A stretch of 64,000 nucleotides of DNA from Trinickia sp. Y13 (GTDB lineage: Bacteria > Pseudomonadota > Gammaproteobacteria > Burkholderiales > Burkholderiaceae), in NCBI RefSeq assembly GCF_029522115.1, contig NZ_JAKWFK010000005.1, forward strand, positions 1 through 64,000, written 5' to 3'. The notes beneath the pieces are model-generated. The model was given only the letters and a program-made list of their open reading frames with translations, was not told where the DNA came from and did not search any database. The position numbers and the translations under genes are program-made. Numbering within the stretch: the first letter of the stretch is position 1; the number at the start of each line of letters is the position of its first letter. Positions 7,848 through 17,348 of the stretch are shown here, in pieces.

Positions 7848-8852
7848 ATGTGGACGATCCGAGACGTAGCGAAGCGGGCAGGCGTGTCGTACACGACGGT
7901 GTCTCACGTCCTGAACAACACGCGCCCCGTCAGCGAAGAAAAGCGCGTGCGCGTGCAGGCTGCGATTGCCGAGATGAACTACGTGCCGTCCGCGCCGGCG
8001 CGCTCGTTGAAGGCCAAAACCACGTCGACGATCGGGCTGGTCGTACCGAACAACACGAACCCGTACTTCGCGGAGTTCGCGCGCGGCATCGAAGGCTCGC
8101 TCAAGCGTCGCGGCTATTGCGTATTCCTCTGCAATTCCGACAACAACCTCGTGACGCAGCGTGAGTGCCTGCGCGCGCTGCATCAGAATCGTATCGATGG
8201 GTTGATCGTCGCATCGGTCGACGACGATGAGTCCATTGCGGACGATCTGGCGGCGGTGCGCGTGCCGGTTGTGATCGTCGATCGCCCCGTCGCGGGGCTC
8301 GATGCGGATCTGGTTCAGATCGATCACGAGGCTGGCGCAATGTTGGCGACGCAGCATCTGCTCGACCTCGGGCATACGCGCATCGGTTGTATTGCCGGGG
8401 AGCGCGAAACCGTCGTGAGCGCCATTCGCGTCGCCGGCTTCAAGCGCGCGATGGCGGAGCGCGGTGTGGAGGTGTTGCCGGGCGCGATCGTGGAAGGAAA
8501 TTTCACGTGCCCGGGGGGTTACGCCGCGGCGCGCGAGCTGTTCGAGACCGTCGCGCCGACGGCCATTTTCGCGAGCAACGACATGATGGCGATCGGGGCG
8601 CTGCGCGCGGCCGCGGAACGCGGGCTGCGCATTCCGGCCGATTGTTCGATCATCGGATTCGACGATGTCGAAATGAGCCGATACGTGTACCCGGCATTAT
8701 CGACCGTGGGGCAGGCGATATTGCGTCTGGGCGATGCGGCCGCCAATACGCTGCTTGAACGCATCAACGGCACGGTGACCGGTCCCGCACGCACCCATCT
8801 GATCGAACCGCGCTTGCTCGTGCGTGAATCCAGCGCGCCCTGGGCCGCATAA
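7848..8852 (+). CDS. rbsR: LacI-family transcriptional regulator of the ribose operon
   Basis: A 334-residue LacI/GalR regulator. The N-terminal HTH and hinge ('TIRDVAKRAGVSYTTVSHVLNN', then 'SLKAKTTSTIGLVVP') precede a periplasmic-binding-protein-like sensor domain with 'FASNDMMAIGALRAA' and 'IIGFDDVEMSRYVYP'. It sits inside the operon between the transporter and ribokinase genes, so it is expressed with its targets. The three GCAACCGGTTGC palindromes upstream of rbsB are its likely operators, released on binding ribose or a ribose derivative. Confidence 0.9.
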   Translation: MWTIRDVAKRAGVSYTTVSHVLNNTRPVSEEKRVRVQAAIAEMNYVPSAPARSLKAKTTSTIGLVVPNNTNPYFAEFARGIEGSLKRRGYCVFLCNSDNNLVTQRECLRALHQNRIDGLIVASVDDDESIADDLAAVRVPVVIVDRPVAGLDADLVQIDHEAGAMLATQHLLDLGHTRIGCIAGERETVVSAIRVAGFKRAMAERGVEVLPGAIVEGNFTCPGGYAAARELFETVAPTAIFASNDMMAIGALRAAAERGLRIPADCSIIGFDDVEMSRYVYPALSTVGQAILRLGDAAANTLLERINGTVTGPARTHLIEPRLLVRESSAPWAA

Positions 8853-8881
8853 GCGGAACATCAATCCAATCCTATCGACGC

Positions 8882-9856
8882 ATGACATCGATGAAAACAA
8901 CAGCAGCGGGGCAGCAAACCGGCCGCGTCACGGTGGTCGGCAGCTTGAACATGGATCTCGTGATCCGCGCGCCGCGTTTGCCGAAAGAGGGCGAGACGCT
9001 GGCCGGCCGATCGTTCGTCAACGTACCGGGCGGCAAAGGCGGCAATCAAGCGGTGGCGGCGGCAAGATTGGGCGCGCAGGTCGCGATGATCGGGCGCGTC
9101 GGCGACGACGACAACGGCAGGCAACTCGTTGCCGGTTTGCGCCGCGACGGCATCGACTGTCACGGTGTGGCGACGGATCCGACGCTGCCGACCGGCGTGG
9201 CGATGATCGTCGTCGACGATGCTGGGCAAAATGCAATCGTCATCGTCGCGGGCAGCAACGGGGCGCTGACGTCCGCCGCAATGGCCGTGCATGCGTCGCG
9301 GATCGAACAAGCCGATGTGCTCGTCTGCCAACGGGAAGTGCCCGACCAGACCGTACTCGCCGCCATGAACCTGGCTCGCAAGCATGGGCGGATCGTGGTG
9401 CTCAATCCCGCGCCCGTAACCGGGCCGCTCGAGCGTGGCTGGCTCGAATCCGCCGACTTCCTGATTCCGAACGAATTGGAGGCGTCGGCGCTTTCGGGTG
9501 TGCCTGTCGAATCGCCGGAAAGCGCGCGGCGAGCGGCCAAGAAGTTGCAGCAGGACGGCGCGCGCAACGTGATCATCACACTCGGTAAGCGGGGCGTGGT
9601 GGTGCTGACCGAGGGTGATCGTGCCGGGGATGGCGGCAAACACTATCTGCCTGCCGAAGTCGAGGCGATCGATACGACGGCGGCCGGCGATACGTTCGTC
9701 GGCGGCTTTTGCGCGGCGCTCGCGGCGAAGCGCCCGCTGGACGAGGCGGTACGTTTCGGTCAGGCTGCGGCTGCGTTGTCGGTAACGCGTGCAGGCGCCC
9801 AAACGTCGATCCCCTACCTGCACGAAATTACGCTCCAAGTTGCCGCATCGAAATGA
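8882..9856 (+). CDS. rbsK: Ribokinase
   Basis: A 324-residue PfkB-family sugar kinase that makes ribose 5-phosphate. The N-terminal signature reads '[20 protein letters not shown]' and '[18 protein letters not shown]'. The C-terminal '[19 protein letters not shown]' contains the catalytic Asp of the GAGD-type motif (here AAGD). The last four bases overlap the rbsD start (ATGA). A second in-frame ATG at codon 4 is an alternative start. Confidence 0.94.
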   Translation: MTSMKTTAAGQQTGRVTVVGSLNMDLVIRAPRLPKEGETLAGRSFVNVPGGKGGNQAVAAARLGAQVAMIGRVGDDDNGRQLVAGLRRDGIDCHGVATDPTLPTGVAMIVVDDAGQNAIVIVAGSNGALTSAAMAVHASRIEQADVLVCQREVPDQTVLAAMNLARKHGRIVVLNPAPVTGPLERGWLESADFLIPNELEASALSGVPVESPESARRAAKKLQQDGARNVIITLGKRGVVVLTEGDRAGDGGKHYLPAEVEAIDTTAAGDTFVGGFCAALAAKRPLDEAVRFGQAAAALSVTRAGAQTSIPYLHEITLQVAASK

Positions 9857-10251
9857 AGAAAACAGGTTTGCTCAATAGCGCGCTCTCGCGCCTCGTTGCA
9901 ACCTTGGGCCATGGCGATATGGTATTGATCGCCGATGCCGGGATGCCGGCGCCACACGGATCGCGGGTGGAAATCATCGATCTCGCGCTCACACCCGGCG
10001 TACCGGATTTCGCCACTACTGTCCGCGTCTTGCTGAGCGAGATGCAGGTCGAGTCGCATGTCGTGGCGAACGAGACGCTCGCGCGCAACGATGGTTGGCT
10101 TGGGAGTGAGTGGATGGACCGGATCGGGTCACGCCAAGTGGTGACGCATGAGGCACTCAAGCAGATGTCACATCGCGCGCGCGCCGTGGTGCGCACTGGC
10201 GAGTGCACACCTTACGCGAATCTCATTCTCGTGGCGGGCGTGACGTTCTGA
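9853..10251 (+). CDS. rbsD: D-ribose pyranase
   Basis: A 132-residue RbsD protein, the mutarotase that interconverts pyranose and furanose forms of ribose. The family start '[22 protein letters not shown]' with the catalytic His at about residue 20 is intact, as is the C-terminal '[19 protein letters not shown]'. The ATG is fixed by the ATGA overlap with rbsK and the normal family length. The open frame extends upstream inside rbsK but that part is not coding. Confidence 0.95.
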   Translation: MKKTGLLNSALSRLVATLGHGDMVLIADAGMPAPHGSRVEIIDLALTPGVPDFATTVRVLLSEMQVESHVVANETLARNDGWLGSEWMDRIGSRQVVTHEALKQMSHRARAVVRTGECTPYANLILVAGVTF

Positions 10252-10254
10252 CAT

Positions 10255-11399
10255 TCGTAGGCGCACCCAGGTTAGGAGCGTCGGGTCCGGGGGGGCAACG
10301 ACGGGTGCGCTGGCGTTGCCCACGCGTTCTGCGGCGGCACGCCGATTGCGCCGCAGGCGGCGAGTCTCGAACACGGCGCACATATCGTCGTCGGGACGCC
10401 GGGCGCATCATGGACCATCTGGAGCGTGGCAGCCTCGCCCTCGATGCATTGAATACGCTCGTGCTCGACGAAGCGGATCGGATGCTCGATATGGGCTTCT
10501 ACGACGATACAGCGAAGGTGGCCGATCAGTGTCCGAAAGAGCGGCAAGCGTTGCTGTTTTTCGCGACTTACCCCGACGGCATCGCCAAACTCAGCCAGCG
10601 CTTCCCGCGTAATCCCAAAGAGGTGAGGCCCGAAGAGCGTCACGACGACAGCAAGATTCGCCAGCGCTTTTATGACGGGACGGAAGAGCAGCGGTTGCAC
10701 GCGGTGGGCATGTTGCTGAATCACTATCGCCCGGTGAGTACGCTTGCGTTCTGCAACACGAAGCAACAATGCCGCGACTTGCTCGATGTACTGCGTGTGC
10801 AGGGTTTTCATGCGCTGGCGTTGCACGGTGAACTCGATCAACGCGAACGCGATCAGGTGCTGATTCAATTCGCGAACCGTAGCTGCTCAGTGCTCGTTGC
10901 CACTGATGTCGCTGTGCGCGGGCTGGATTTTACGTAGCTCGAGGCGGTGATCAACGTCGACGTGACGCCCGATCCCCAAGTGCACGTGCATCGAATTGGC
11001 CGCACGGGCCGGGCGGACGAAGTCGGCTGGGCGCTGAGCCTCGCAAGCATGGATGAAATGGGGCGTGTGGGCGGCATCGAGCAGGCGCAAAAGCGCGATG
11101 TCGAATGGCATCCTCTCAGCGAGCTCCAGGCGAAAAGCGACACGCCGTTGTTGCCGCCGATGGAGACGTTGCAGATCCTCGGTGGGCGAAAAGAAAAGAT
11201 TCGCCCTGGCGACGAGCTGGGCGCGCTGACGGGCGAAGCGGGCTTCAGCGGCGCACAGATCGGAAAGATCAACATGACCGAATACTCGACCTACGTCGCG
11301 GTCGAGCGAAGCATCGCGCGCGACGCGCTGCGCAAGCTGAACGCAGGGAAGGTGAAGGGCAAGAAGGTGAAAGCGCGGTTGATGGACGAGTGGCGTTGA
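10255..11399 (+). pseudogene. dbpA: DbpA-like DEAD-box RNA helicase, decayed
   Basis: DbpA-type sequence runs through most of this stretch, but the gene is broken at least three times. The N-terminal third with the Q motif and Walker A is absent. 'CGGTPIAPQAASLEHGAHIVVGTPG' is in a different frame from the following 'RIMDHLERGSLALDALNTLVLDEADRMLDMGF', consistent with loss of one G near 10403. A TAG at 10935-10937 interrupts 'ATDVAVRGLDFT' before 'LEAVINVDVTPDPQVHVHRIGRTGRA'. SAT motif III has become FATYP. The C-terminal RNA-binding domain ('IRPGDELGALTGEAG...') is still readable to 11399. Confidence 0.88.
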
Positions 11400-11520
11400 C
11401 GGTGCGTGCCGTGCGCACACGATGCCTTCGAGATGCGTTGGACCGCAAGTCGGCGGGAGCTCGCGGTCCGATTGTTCCAGCTATCGGACTCGTGAAACGG
11501 GGGGAAGCTCAGTGGTTGCG

Positions 11521-12990
11521 TCACCCGGAAACCAGCCCATCCCAGCACAAGTATTTGATCTCCACGAATTCGTCGATGCCCAGATGCGAGCCTTCGCGCC
11601 CCAGGCCGCTCTGCTTCACGCCGCCAAACGGCGCGAGTTCGTTCGAGATCAGTCCGCAGTTGATCCCCACCATCCCCGATTCGATGCGCGCTGCGTTGCG
11701 CCAGATGCGCGCCGCATCGCGACTATAGAGGTAGGCGGCAAGCCCATACTCGGTGTCGTTGGCCATCGCGATCGCTTCGTCGTCGGTATCGAAGCGAAAG
11801 AGCGCGGCCACCGGCCCGAACGTTTCTTCACGGGCAATCTTCATCGCGGGCGTCGCCCCGGCAAGTACCGTCGGTTCGTAGAAGAATCCGCCGAGCGCGT
11901 GTCGCCTGCCACCATGCAGCAGCCGCGCGCCTCGGGCGAGTGCATCGCTCACGTGCTCCTCGACCTTTTCTACTGCGGCTTCGTCGATCATCGGTCCGAG
12001 GTCGACGTTCGGCTGTAGGCCGTTGCCGACGCGCAGTCTCGCGACACGTTCGACAACACGCGCGGCCAACGCGTCGTAGACGCTCGCTTGCACGAGTACC
12101 CGATTGGCACTGATGCAAGCTTGGCCCGTATTGCGGAATTTCGCGGCGACGATGCCGTCGGAAGCCGCGTCGAGATCGGCATCGTCGAGCACGATGAACG
12201 GAGCATTGCCGCCCAGCTCCATAGAGCACTTCTTGACCGTCTGCGCGGCCTGCGCGAGCAGCACCCGGCCGACTTCGGTCGAGCCGGTGAACGTGATCTT
12301 GCGAACGAGGGGATTCGCGGTGAGCTCGCCGCCGATGGCGCGTGTATCGTTGCCGGTGATCACGCTGAGGACACCGGATGGCACCCCGGCGCGCTCCGCC
12401 AGCACGGCCAGCGCGAGCGCCGTGAGTGGAGTCTGGCTTGCGGGCTTCACGACCATCGTGCAGCCCGCGGCAAGCGCCGGTCCGGCTTTGCGCGTAATCA
12501 TCGCCGCCGGGAAATTCCACGGCGTGATGGCGGCACATACGCCGATCGGCTCGCGCAGTGCGATGATCCGCTGCGTCTCCTTCGCCCCGGGAATCACGTC
12601 GCCGCGCACGCGCGTCGCTTCTTCCGCAAACCAGCGCAGGAAAGAAGCCGCGTAGTCGATCTCGCCTCGCGCTTCGGCCAGCGGCTTGCCTCCCTCGAGC
12701 GTAATGAGAACCGCGAGATCTTCGCGGTGTTCCATCGTCAGTTCGTACCAGCGCCGCAGTACCTCGCCGCGGTGCTTCGCGCTCTTCCGTCGCCATGGAC
12801 CGAAGGCATCGTGTGCGGCGTCGATCGCGCGCTGCACTTCCGGCTCGCGGCACCGCGGCAGCTCGACGAGCAGCGATTGATCGACCGGATTGCGTAGTTG
12901 ATAGCGGCCGTGCGGTGTCTGGCCAACCCACTCGCCGGCGATGAACGCGTTCTCCCGCCACAAGGTGGGGTCTTTCAGCAGATGTTTCAT
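11521..12990 (-). CDS. NAD(P)-dependent aldehyde dehydrogenase, succinate-semialdehyde type
   Basis: A 489-residue aldehyde dehydrogenase most like GabD/ketoglutarate-semialdehyde enzymes. It shows 'TPWNFPAAMITRKAGPALAAG', the 'FTGSTEVGR' cofactor loop, the catalytic Glu in 'MELGGNAPF' and the catalytic Cys in 'FRNTGQACISANRV'. The ATG at 12990 is chosen by domain start; the frame is open further upstream within the neighbouring gene. It lies 11 bp after a DHDPS-family gene. That pairing is seen in sugar-acid and hydroxyproline pathways, where the aldolase/dehydratase makes a semialdehyde that this enzyme oxidises. The exact substrate is not readable. Confidence 0.85.
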   Translation of the reverse strand: MKHLLKDPTLWRENAFIAGEWVGQTPHGRYQLRNPVDQSLLVELPRCREPEVQRAIDAAHDAFGPWRRKSAKHRGEVLRRWYELTMEHREDLAVLITLEGGKPLAEARGEIDYAASFLRWFAEEATRVRGDVIPGAKETQRIIALREPIGVCAAITPWNFPAAMITRKAGPALAAGCTMVVKPASQTPLTALALAVLAERAGVPSGVLSVITGNDTRAIGGELTANPLVRKITFTGSTEVGRVLLAQAAQTVKKCSMELGGNAPFIVLDDADLDAASDGIVAAKFRNTGQACISANRVLVQASVYDALAARVVERVARLRVGNGLQPNVDLGPMIDEAAVEKVEEHVSDALARGARLLHGGRRHALGGFFYEPTVLAGATPAMKIAREETFGPVAALFRFDTDDEAIAMANDTEYGLAAYLYSRDAARIWRNAARIESGMVGINCGLISNELAPFGGVKQSGLGREGSHLGIDEFVEIKYLCWDGLVSG

Positions 12991-13001
12991 CGTGGTCTCG
13001 C

Positions 13002-14021
13002 TCAGCAGGGGAAGCGTCCCGCCATGAAGGCGGAATCCGGATCGGCAGTCACGGGCAGGCCCGAGGCCGCGAGCCCTTGGCGCAGCGTCTTCATAATCCG
13101 ATCCGGCACGCGCATCGCCGGGGCGCGCAGTGGGCCGCCGTTGAAGCCGGCCAGCCAGTCCTGGTATTTCCACATCGTGCGGTTTAGCACGCCGGTGCCG
13201 CCCGCATACGTCTGCGCCGCGGCACCGTTCGCGTTGCGCGCCGGGTTCACTTTCCAATACATCGCCATCGCCTCTTCCCATTGCCCGTTGCGCGCGAGCT
13301 CGAACGCCTTCGGGTAATAGCCGCTCATCCAGGCCGTATTGCTGGTGCCGGAGAACTGCAGCTTCATGAGGCTCATCAGCGGAATCGCATCGCCTTCGAT
13401 CGGGCAACTGATCACGACTTCATCGCGGAAGTGGTGGTACATCTCGCAGATGCCGGCGGGCAGCGGAAAGCCTTGCTCCGATTTGATCGCGACGATGTTC
13501 GGGCAGTCATCGAGCAGGCGGCGCACCAGATCCAACGACATGCCCGCAGGGTGCACGCGCTCGAAGCCCCAGAGCGGAATCGGGAACAGCATCACCGCGA
13601 GATCGGTCGCGTCGCAGAAGCTCTTGGTGTAGTCGTAGATCTCCTGCTCGGTGGTCGGCCAAAACTGAGGCGGGTATGAGAGCAGCACGATGTCGGCGCC
13701 GGTTTTTTCAGCGAGCTTCACGGCTTCGATGTTTTCGGTCAGCGTGCCGAACGCGGCATGAAAGAACAGGCCAAGCCGGTCGCCAGCCGTTTCGCGGGCC
13801 CACGCGGTGAACTGCGCGTTTTCTTCCGGCGTGATCGCCACCTCGCTGCAAAGCAGCGTGTAGCGGAAGCCGAATTCCATTGCCAATTCGATGTCGTGAC
13901 GGATGCCGCGCTCGTTCAGGCGCTTCAGGTCCGCGCTATGGCTCGGAATCGTGACGGCCGAGCAGCCGGTGAGGTATTCGCGCGCCCAGGCGCGGGCATC
14001 GACCTTCTTGTAGCGAGCCAT
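13002..14021 (-). CDS. Dihydrodipicolinate synthase/N-acetylneuraminate lyase family protein
   Basis: A 339-residue class I aldolase-fold enzyme. It has the DHDPS-family pattern: 'CSAVTIPSHSAD', 'LLSYPPQFWPTTEQEIYDYTKSFCD', and a Schiff-base Lys in 'PNIVAIKSEQG' (about residue 175). The family includes lyases and dehydratases acting on 2-keto acids; this subgroup is longer than DapA (about 290 aa) and is not the lysine-pathway enzyme. AGGGAG-type ribosome binding is visible before the ATG. It is co-oriented with a semialdehyde dehydrogenase and an ornithine-cyclodeaminase homologue. Confidence 0.8.
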   Translation of the reverse strand: MARYKKVDARAWAREYLTGCSAVTIPSHSADLKRLNERGIRHDIELAMEFGFRYTLLCSEVAITPEENAQFTAWARETAGDRLGLFFHAAFGTLTENIEAVKLAEKTGADIVLLSYPPQFWPTTEQEIYDYTKSFCDATDLAVMLFPIPLWGFERVHPAGMSLDLVRRLLDDCPNIVAIKSEQGFPLPAGICEMYHHFRDEVVISCPIEGDAIPLMSLMKLQFSGTSNTAWMSGYYPKAFELARNGQWEEAMAMYWKVNPARNANGAAAQTYAGGTGVLNRTMWKYQDWLAGFNGGPLRAPAMRVPDRIMKTLRQGLAASGLPVTADPDSAFMAGRFPC

Positions 14022-14099
14022 GAGGGAGCTTCTCCTTGAGTAAGTCTTCGAGTGAGTTATTGAGTGAATCTTCGATTGAGTTCGCGGCGATCCGAAGCG

Positions 14100-15110
14100 C
14101 TATTTCGCAATGGGCGTGATGGTTACCGGAAGGGCCACGCCGACGCCTTGCCGGACGGCGCGCGCGAGCAACATCTCGGCGATCACGACGTCCTGGAGCG
14201 CGGACCCGACGGACTTGTACAAAACGATGTCGCCGTCGGCACGGCGTGGCACGATGTCTCCCGTCGCCAGCGCGCCAAGAGAGACGAGGCGGTCGGCGAG
14301 CACGACGCCGGCGCGCGCGGCGGCGATGGCGTCGCCGGTGTCGTGCTCGACCTCTTCGGGCATGTCGGCGACGATGCACGCCGCACGCGCCATCGTCTCT
14401 TCGTCGACTTCGCGCTGCTCGGGCAGGGTCGAGCCTAAGGAGACGACGGTGACGCCCGGCGGTAGCCAGGCGCCGCGCAACACCGGAGATTCGTCGCGGC
14501 TGCGCGCGGCGCAAATGACGACGTCCGCGTCTTTCACCGCAGCCTCCGGCCGGTCCACCGCGGTGATGTCCGTGGCAGGGCGGAAGTGCTCGGCAAAGCG
14601 CTCTCGGCTCGCGGGCGTGGGGCTGAAGACGCGCACGCTTTGCACTGCTCGCACGGCGGCGAGGCACTCGAGCGCACCGCGAGCCTCGAAGCCCGAGCCG
14701 ATCACCGCGACATGCAATGGCCGCCTGGGTGCCAGCAACGTCAGAGCGAGCGCGGCGGTGGCCGCGGTACGCAAGCCCGTCACGCGATTGCCGTCGATCA
14801 GCGCGCGCAGCGCCATGGTCTGCTCGTCGAACAGGGAAATCAGATAGCTGGCCCGGCGCGCGCGGGTATTGGCGGCAATCAGCTTGCAGCCCATATGTCC
14901 GCCGCTCGGCGAGACGGCGGTTAGGCTGCGCAGCCACGTGCCCTCGCCGCGAGCCATCGTTCGCGGCGGTACCATCGCGGGCGAGACGGGTCTCGCATAG
15001 GCGTCGGCCAGCGCCGCGACGGCGGAAGGCCAGTCGGCGAGCGATGCGACATCGGCGTCGCTCAAGAAAAGCGTCGGGCGGGAGGATTCGGCGGTGACTG
15101 CGTCTGACAT
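14100..15110 (-). CDS. Ornithine cyclodeaminase / mu-crystallin family oxidoreductase
   Basis: A 336-residue member of the OCD/mu-crystallin family, NAD(P)-dependent enzymes that cyclise ornithine or reduce ketimines and iminosuccinate. The Rossmann motif 'HVAVIGSGFEARGALECL' lies near residue 135, preceded by 'GNRVTGLRTAATAALAL'; 'RSRDESPVLRGAWLPPGVTVVSLGS' follows. True OCDs have a conserved Asp and Lys for ornithine; which activity applies here is unclear. The ATG at 15110 begins the usual family N-terminus. It is the first gene of a three-gene minus-strand block with the DHDPS-like and aldehyde dehydrogenase genes. Confidence 0.8.
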   Translation of the reverse strand: MSDAVTAESSRPTLFLSDADVASLADWPSAVAALADAYARPVSPAMVPPRTMARGEGTWLRSLTAVSPSGGHMGCKLIAANTRARRASYLISLFDEQTMALRALIDGNRVTGLRTAATAALALTLLAPRRPLHVAVIGSGFEARGALECLAAVRAVQSVRVFSPTPASRERFAEHFRPATDITAVDRPEAAVKDADVVICAARSRDESPVLRGAWLPPGVTVVSLGSTLPEQREVDEETMARAACIVADMPEEVEHDTGDAIAAARAGVVLADRLVSLGALATGDIVPRRADGDIVLYKSVGSALQDVVIAEMLLARAVRQGVGVALPVTITPIAK

Positions 15111-15189
15111 GGTGCGGGCCTGGAAGTAAGGGGCCAACACACGATAGAGCGCGCTGCGCGTTTAGGGCACTGCCTAACGTCGAAAGCAG

Positions 15190-16161
15190 CTATGTCGAAA
15201 TTCGATGACTGGCCTCCAGCGCGTCGGCCACGGCGCTGACCAAGCGCCGCACGGCGCGGGTAGCCCGCGTCTGCGGGCGGCGCGGCGATTCGGCCAGCAC
15301 GACGAATCGCTCGAGGACGGGATCGACGATGCGCGACGAGGCGAGCCGCGCATCGAGCTTCCCGGGCAGGACGGAAGCAATGGCATAGCCGCCGCCGGCC
15401 GCCACGACTTCATATTGGAGTCGCACGGAATCGACTTCGACGGCGGCTTGCAATGCCACGCCATGTTCCGAAGCGAGGCGGTCGAGCCGTGCCCGCAACA
15501 GGTGAGGCCGGCCCGGCACGACGAGCGGCAAGCCGGTCAGCGCCGCGAGCGGCACGTCGCCGTTGGCGACGACGGCGTCGCCGCGAGGGGCGACCAGATG
15601 CAGCGGCACCCGTGCGAGCACGTGGCAGTCGCCGATGCTCGCTTCGTCCTCTTTCAAGACGACGGCCATATCGAGCCGGCCTTCGCGCAGATGCTCTTCG
15701 AGCTGCGCGCTGGCGGCTTCCGTCAAATGAAGACGAACGGCCGGCAACTGCGCTCGCGCGGCAGCGAAGAGGGGCCCGGCATAGTGGTTTACCGCCGACG
15801 GCAGCAGGCCCAGCAGCACCTCGCCAGCGGGCTGGCCGCGCGCGCTGCGAATGTCGTCCGCGAGCGCATCCGCTTCGGCCGCGAGACGCGTGACGCGCGG
15901 CAGCATCTGCTCGCCAAATTCGGTGAGGACGACACCGCGTCCGGTGCGGCGAAACAAACGCTCACCGCATTGCTGCTCGAGCTGAGCGATATGGCGGCTG
16001 ACCATCGACTGCGGCATATCGAGCGCCGCCGCCGCGCGGCTCAAACTGCCCGATGCCGATACCTGCAGAAAGACGAGCCAGCGCGGATCGACGATGGTCG
16101 GCGCGCCGGCCACCGCGCGCCCCCCGTGATCGTGCGACTGCCCTGGCTTAGCGAGCGTCAC
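15190..16161 (-). CDS. LysR-family regulator
   Basis: A 323-residue LysR-type regulator. The HTH occupies about residues 28-85 ('FLQVSASGSLSRAAAALDMPQSMVSRHIAQLEQQ') and the effector domain follows ('GEVLLGLLPSAVNHYAGPLF'). It has an unusual 24-residue N-terminal extension and a GTG start overlapping the end of the upstream LysR gene by 14 bp. It lies directly upstream of the OCD-DHDPS-ALDH block in the same direction and probably controls it. Confidence 0.85.
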   Translation of the reverse strand: MTLAKPGQSHDHGGRAVAGAPTIVDPRWLVFLQVSASGSLSRAAAALDMPQSMVSRHIAQLEQQCGERLFRRTGRGVVLTEFGEQMLPRVTRLAAEADALADDIRSARGQPAGEVLLGLLPSAVNHYAGPLFAAARAQLPAVRLHLTEAASAQLEEHLREGRLDMAVVLKEDEASIGDCHVLARVPLHLVAPRGDAVVANGDVPLAALTGLPLVVPGRPHLLRARLDRLASEHGVALQAAVEVDSVRLQYEVVAAGGGYAIASVLPGKLDARLASSRIVDPVLERFVVLAESPRRPQTRATRAVRRLVSAVADALEASHRIST

Positions 16162-17074
16162 GACGGGCCTTGTCCATTTCCACGACGGCCTCTTTCAGCA
16201 GCCCGCGCAACCACGTGAGCCCAGGGTCCGAAGTGCGATGCTTGTGCCATTGGACCGATTGCTCCATCGTGGGGACGGCGACGGGCACGTCGCGCAGCAC
16301 GATCGGCAGGCTGCGCGAGGCCGCTTCGGCGAGCCGCCGGTGCATGGTCGCAATCCGATCGGTGCCAGCCAGCAGATAGGCCGGTGAGAGGAAGCTGTAG
16401 GTGCTTGCCTCCACACGTCTGACGATACCGAGTCGCTGCATGAACCAATCTTCGAGCGCGGTTTGTCCCTCGCCGACCTGTACGACGACATGCCCTGCCG
16501 CCATGTAGCGCTCGTTCGTCATTTCGCCGTGCGCGAGCGGGCTCCGATCCCACACGACGCAGCAGAACGATTCCTCGAGCAGCACTTCGGCCGGATGCTC
16601 GGTGGAGCAATACTCCTTGGGGATGATCAGGATATCCGCTTCGCCGCGCTCGAGCAGCCGGTGCGGATAGGCGACCTGCGGGCGCAACTCGAAACGGATG
16701 CCCGGCGCCTGCGCGTAGGCCAGCGCAAACAGGTGCGGCATCAGCGTTGTCATCGTGTAGTCCGATACGAAGAGGCGGAACAGGCGGTTGGCCTGCGCCG
16801 GCAGGAATTCGGGCTGGGCCGTCACCGTCGCTTCGACGCGCACGAGAATGTCGCGCACGTTGTTCCTGAGCGCCTCCGCGCGCGGCGTCGGTTCCATTTT
16901 GCGGCCGACCTGCACGAGCAACTCGTCGTTGAAGTACTCGCGCAACCGCGCGAGCGCGTTGCTCATCGCCGACTGGCTCAAGTGAATCTTTTCGGCGGCC
17001 CGGCTGATGTTCTGTTCGCTCAAAAGAGCGTCGAGCGCCACGAGCAAGTTGAGGTCGAGCTTGTTGAACCGCAT
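16148..17074 (-). CDS. LysR-family regulator, NahR/NodD-like, divergent to the aromatic operon
   Basis: A 308-residue LysR regulator whose N-terminus 'LDLNLLVALDALLSEQNISRAAEKIHLSQSAMSNALARLREYF' matches the NahR/NodD/LinR subgroup, many of which sense aromatic compounds. It is transcribed away from the ten-gene catabolic operon that begins at 17349, with 274 bp between. That is the standard arrangement for a LysR activator of an aromatic pathway. Its 3' end overlaps the next LysR gene by 14 bp, an unusual tandem. Confidence 0.87.
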   Translation of the reverse strand: MRFNKLDLNLLVALDALLSEQNISRAAEKIHLSQSAMSNALARLREYFNDELLVQVGRKMEPTPRAEALRNNVRDILVRVEATVTAQPEFLPAQANRLFRLFVSDYTMTTLMPHLFALAYAQAPGIRFELRPQVAYPHRLLERGEADILIIPKEYCSTEHPAEVLLEESFCCVVWDRSPLAHGEMTNERYMAAGHVVVQVGEGQTALEDWFMQRLGIVRRVEASTYSFLSPAYLLAGTDRIATMHRRLAEAASRSLPIVLRDVPVAVPTMEQSVQWHKHRTSDPGLTWLRGLLKEAVVEMDKARRDAR

Positions 17075-17141
17075 GCGTGCTGTCTCCGATCACGCGTTTA
17101 TCAGGGTTTAGCCTGAAAGTATTGACGCTGTCGATATCGGC

Positions 17142-17158
17142 AATGGATCGAATCCATT
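17142..17158. promoter_or_regulatory. Inverted repeat in the divergent LysR/operon promoter region
   Basis: AATGGAT (17142-17148) and ATCCATT (17152-17158) form a perfect dyad around CGA in the region between the LysR gene and the aromatic operon. It lies 68 bp from the LysR start and 191 bp from the first operon gene. It could be the LysR recognition site or an unrelated operator; position alone supports it. Confidence 0.4.
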
Positions 17159-17348
17159 TTTAGGATACCTCGGCCTATCTTAACCTAGGCGTCATCTTGA
17201 AGCGATCAGGCATCGCACATCGCATCGGGAGACCAGCGTCAGGGCATTTTCGGATCGAAGGTACCGCCGTACGGTGTCCGAACGCCCGCGCTTTCCACTA
17301 TTAAAGAGACGCCAGGCGGCGCCAGCGCCCCTAGGACGAGGAGACAGC

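Noticed and set aside
8861-9838. 325-codon frame antisense to ribokinase
   Set aside because: No motifs, with a composition typical of shadow frames; the plus strand carries all PfkB signatures.
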